Assembly: GCA_902796505.1 (NCBI GenBank)
Contig: CADBPA010000007.1
Span: forward strand, 1-8,276
Reading direction: 5' to 3'
DNA: 8,276 nt
DNA from: an uncultured Ruminococcus sp.
GTDB lineage: Bacteria > Bacillota > Clostridia > Oscillospirales > CAG-272
Shown here: piece by piece, positions 6,230 through 8,276 of the stretch
How the letters are laid out: the number at the start of each line of letters is the position of its first letter
How positions within the stretch are numbered: the first letter of the stretch is position 1
Translations under genes and position numbers: made by a program
The notes under the pieces: model-generated
Told to the model about the DNA's origin: nothing
The model's input: only the letters and a program-made list of their open reading frames with translations
The model's database searches: none

Positions 6230-7141
6230 TCAGCGAAGCAGGAAGGCGATCCAGTCGTTTTCGGTCAGCTCTTTTTCGATCCTGTAACCGCACGCCTTCG
6301 CCGCGGCGCGGATATCCTCTGCGCGCTTTTCGATCACGCCGGAGAGGATCAGGGGCGCGCCGTCTTTCAGGACGCTGCGCATATCCGGGAGCATCCGGAG
6401 AATGATGTCGGCGACGATGTTCGCCGTGCAGAAATCGAATTTGCCGCCCGTGCGGTCGACGCCGGCGAGCAGGTCGGATACGCCGACGTGAATATTTTCA
6501 AAACCGCCGCTTTCGGCGTTGTCCTTCGCCACCCGGACGGCGACCGGATCGATATCGTAGGCGAAGCATTCCTTCGCGCCGAGCTTTGCCGCCGCGATCG
6601 AGAGAATGCCGGATCCGCAGCCGACGTCGAGCATCCGCCTGCCCGAAAGATCCTCGTCCTGCATCAGGCGAAGGACGAGCCTCGTCGTCTCGTGCGTTCC
6701 GGTGCCGAACGCCATACCGGGATCCATCCGGATGACGACCTCGCCGGGCGCTTCTTCGTAATCCATCCACGCCGGAACGACGGTGATCCTTCCGAGCGGG
6801 ATCGGGGAGTAGTACTTCTTCCACGCTTCGGCGAAGTCCTCCTCCGCCATCCCCGAAAGCTCGATGCGGACGGGGATCTTCTCGGCGGCGAAGCGCTCGT
6901 CGAGAAAGGCGCGGTATTCGGCGAGATTCTTCTCCTCCGGCACGAAAAGCGAAACCTTCGCCTCGTTCGGATCGGCGTTCAGGATCGCGTCGTCCACCAG
7001 CGCGCCGTACATGCCGTCCAGCGAAAAATCGCTGTAATCCTCGATCATCAGCCCGTTCGAGAGCATACTCATGATCGCCGATACCGTATCGAGATGCGCG
7101 GTGTCGGTCACCGCGGTAAGTTTTGTCCAGCTTCCTGCCAT
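6230..7141 (-). CDS. prmA: Ribosomal protein L11 methyltransferase PrmA
   Basis: This 303-residue protein matches PrmA, which trimethylates lysines and the N-terminus of ribosomal protein L11 using S-adenosylmethionine. A variable N-terminal L11-recognition domain (about 1-95) precedes a class I Rossmann-like methyltransferase domain. The domain carries the PrmA-specific DPGMAFGTGTHETT (140-153), motif I LDVGCGSGILSIAAAKLGA (171-189), an acidic motif II around YDIDPVAV (195-202) and NIVADII (241-247). The ending with W297 (ENDWIAFLLR) is also typical. AAGGAAG about nine bases upstream supports the start. The first 34 bases overlap the end of ribF in another frame, so translation is probably coupled. 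Length and motifs are normal, and nothing suggests loss of function. Confidence 0.95.
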   Translation of the reverse strand: MAGSWTKLTAVTDTAHLDTVSAIMSMLSNGLMIEDYSDFSLDGMYGALVDDAILNADPNEAKVSLFVPEEKNLAEYRAFLDERFAAEKIPVRIELSGMAEEDFAEAWKKYYSPIPLGRITVVPAWMDYEEAPGEVVIRMDPGMAFGTGTHETTRLVLRLMQDEDLSGRRMLDVGCGSGILSIAAAKLGAKECFAYDIDPVAVRVAKDNAESGGFENIHVGVSDLLAGVDRTGGKFDFCTANIVADIILRMLPDMRSVLKDGAPLILSGVIEKRAEDIRAAAKACGYRIEKELTENDWIAFLLR

Positions 7142-8064
7142 TTTACTTCTTCCTTTTTGTAATAGAGATCGGCTTCGTTTTGCTCGTTTGCCGTCAAAAT
7201 GTCAACATTGATTTGCTTTTTCAGTTCTTCCGCGGAAGGGAAGACGCGCTCATCCCGCAAAAATCCGAGAAAATCGAGGCGGAAATCCCTGCCGTAAAGA
7301 TCGCCCGAAAAGCCGGGGATGAAGGTCTCCGCGTGCAGCGCGCGCACCCCGAAGGTCGGGCAGACGCCGATGTTGGTCAGCGCCGGAAGCTTTTCCTCTC
7401 CGATCACCACCGCCGTCCGATAGACGCCGCGGCGCAGGATCAGATCGCCCGGCAGATCGAAATTCGCGGTCGGCAGACCGATCGTGTGCCCGAAGCCGCG
7501 CCCGTGGCGCACGCTGCCGAGCAGAAAATAGGGCGCGCCGAGCAGGGAATTCGCCCGGCCGATCTCGCCGGCTGCCAGCGCCGAGCGGATCTTCGTCGCC
7601 GAGAGGATCCCCCCCTCCGCGCGATAGGGCGGCAGGACGATCGCCCGGCATCCCTGCGCCCCGGCGAGCCTCGCAAGGAGCGCGGCGTCTCCCCCGGCGG
7701 CTTTTCCGAAGCGGAAATTGAAGCCGCAGACGGCCGCCTTCGCGTGCAGTTTTCCGACGAGGATCTTCCGCACGAATTCTTCCGGTTCCATATCCCGGAC
7801 GGCGTTGAAATCGCAGAAATAGACTTCGTCCGCGCCGCAGGACGAAAGCAGGAGCAGCTTTTCCCCGTCGCCGTAAATGCGCGGCGCGCCCTGCTTGATC
7901 GGGCTGTCCGACGGAAAGGTCAGTACGGCGAGGGGAAGCGCGAGCCGATTTGCTTCCGCTTTCGCCTCGGCGAGAAGCGCGCGGTGGCCGAGATGCACGC
8001 CGTCAAAAAATCCGAGCGCCGCAACGCAGGGGGAGAGGTCTTCTCCGCCGTGATAAACGACCAT
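7108..8064 (-). CDS. ribF: Bifunctional riboflavin kinase / FMN adenylyltransferase RibF
   Basis: The 318-residue product converts riboflavin to FMN and then FAD in the cytoplasm. The N-terminal FAD synthetase domain shows GFFDGVHLGH (18-27), GFNFRFG (114-120) and LSATKIR (154-160, usually SSTxIR). The C-terminal riboflavin kinase domain shows GRGFGHTIGLPTANF (188-202), GVYRT (213-217), NIGVCPTFG (231-239), ETFIPGFSGDLYG (246-258, with the conserved Glu at 246) and a FLRDE..F..AEEL tail. The common F-x-P-H-P motif after the TF strand is replaced by FPSDSP (50-55), a divergence I would expect in some clostridial homologues. An in-frame ATG lies 14 codons upstream at 8106, but it is only about four bases from the predicted transcription start and lacks a proper ribosome binding site. 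The ATG at 8064 has AAAGGAGG six bases upstream. It is first in the operon. Confidence 0.94.
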   Translation of the reverse strand: MVVYHGGEDLSPCVAALGFFDGVHLGHRALLAEAKAEANRLALPLAVLTFPSDSPIKQGAPRIYGDGEKLLLLSSCGADEVYFCDFNAVRDMEPEEFVRKILVGKLHAKAAVCGFNFRFGKAAGGDAALLARLAGAQGCRAIVLPPYRAEGGILSATKIRSALAAGEIGRANSLLGAPYFLLGSVRHGRGFGHTIGLPTANFDLPGDLILRRGVYRTAVVIGEEKLPALTNIGVCPTFGVRALHAETFIPGFSGDLYGRDFRLDFLGFLRDERVFPSAEELKKQINVDILTANEQNEADLYYKKEEVKWQEAGQNLPR

Positions 8065-8070
8065 ATCGCG

Positions 8071-8078
8071 CCTCCTTT
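8071..8078 (-). promoter_or_regulatory. Ribosome binding site fixing the ribF start
   Basis: The minus strand reads AAAGGAGG, six bases before the ATG at 8064-8062. The spacing is ideal and decides against the longer in-frame start at 8106. Confidence 0.9.
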
Positions 8079-8116
8079 CTCCGGCTTTCGCCGCGTACCG
8101 TTTCATTCTCCCCTAT

Positions 8117-8144
8117 ATTATACACGATTTGGCGCAAATGTCAA
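8117..8144 (-). promoter_or_regulatory. Sigma-A type promoter of the ribF-prmA-rsmE operon
   Basis: On the minus strand a perfect TTGACA (8144-8139) and a perfect TATAAT (8122-8117) are spaced by 16 bases. Transcription should start near 8110, giving a leader of about 46 bases. No FMN riboswitch fits in so short a leader. Confidence 0.92.
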
Positions 8145-8276
8145 GCCGTTTTGTTCCGCACGCCCCGCGCGCCGCGGATTTTCGGGAAACGTAAATTCTC
8201 AAAGTAAATGCAACAGTAGTCGGGGAGGTTGCATTTAATATGAAAAAAACTGCATTTAATCTGAGAAAAGGTCTAT
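8145..8276. other. Upstream region of the ribF operon, no gene seen, truncated by window end
   Basis: The first part (about 8150-8180) is GC-rich with CGCGCGCCGCGG. From about 8191 it becomes distinctly AT-rich and carries the repeats listed separately. No open frame with a ribosome binding site is completed here. A purine-rich GAGAAAAGG at 8263-8271 could precede a plus-strand start codon outside the window, but that cannot be verified. Confidence 0.5.
8196..8267. repeat. Three copies of a 17-bp element, one inverted and two direct
   Basis: Copies lie at 8196-8212 (minus strand), 8230-8246 (plus) and 8251-8267 (plus), consensus TGCATTTAATCTGAGAA; any two differ at two to four positions. The two plus copies have a 21-bp period, about two helical turns. 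The inverted copy and the first direct copy also form an imperfect stem (8196-8214 with 8228-8246, 16 of 19 paired, the inner 10 bp perfect) around a 13-base G-rich loop. The pattern suits an operator cluster or the end of a mobile or repeat element. Confidence 0.7.

Noticed and set aside
8205..8237. The AATGCAAC/GTTGCATT stem as an integron attC site
   Set aside because: The core does not fit GTTRRRY and the expected internal L boxes and imperfect-stem layout are missing. No integrase gene is visible.
7123..8238. A 371-codon plus-strand frame opposite ribF
   Set aside because: It runs through the ribF promoter and lies opposite a gene with all RibF motifs. Its translation is low-complexity charged sequence.

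Overview
The window looks like chromosomal DNA from a GC-rich, Gram-positive-type bacterium, most likely an uncultured gut-associated member of the Clostridia. This is an inference from strong AAAGGAG-type ribosome binding sites, near-consensus sigma-A promoters, compact hairpin/T-tract terminators, and a large secreted protein whose C-terminal modules resemble those of uncharacterised clostridial secreted proteins. No rRNA, tRNA, CRISPR array, recognisable transposase or phage gene is visible.

Left half, plus strand. A perfect-consensus promoter drives an M19-family dipeptidase that ends in a UUCG-loop terminator. Next come a small L-rhamnose mutarotase-family protein and a diacylglycerol/lipid kinase-family protein, 89 bases apart with no terminator seen between them, closed by a second terminator. 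A 374-base non-coding stretch follows. It holds that terminator, a 15-bp-arm GC-rich inverted repeat that may end a small transcript, and a strong promoter for the next gene. That gene encodes an 837-residue secreted protein: signal peptide, beta-helix-like region, one InlB-B-like repeat and two tandem C-terminal modules. It is the least ordinary coding sequence here.

Right half, minus strand. ribF, prmA and rsmE form a housekeeping operon read from a promoter near position 8130: FMN/FAD synthesis, ribosomal protein L11 methylation and 16S rRNA U1498 methylation. ribF and prmA overlap by 34 bases. prmA and rsmE are separated by 78 bases that contain a perfect 26-bp palindrome. A bidirectional terminator sits between the convergent secreted-protein gene and rsmE.

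Right edge. Upstream of ribF the sequence turns AT-rich and holds three copies of a 17-bp element, one inverted and two direct at a 21-bp period. It could be an operator cluster for a gene beyond the window or the end of a mobile or repeat element; the window stops before this can be decided. Apart from this edge, the palindrome, the intergenic hairpin and the secreted protein, the content is ordinary, and I see no clear new multi-gene system.
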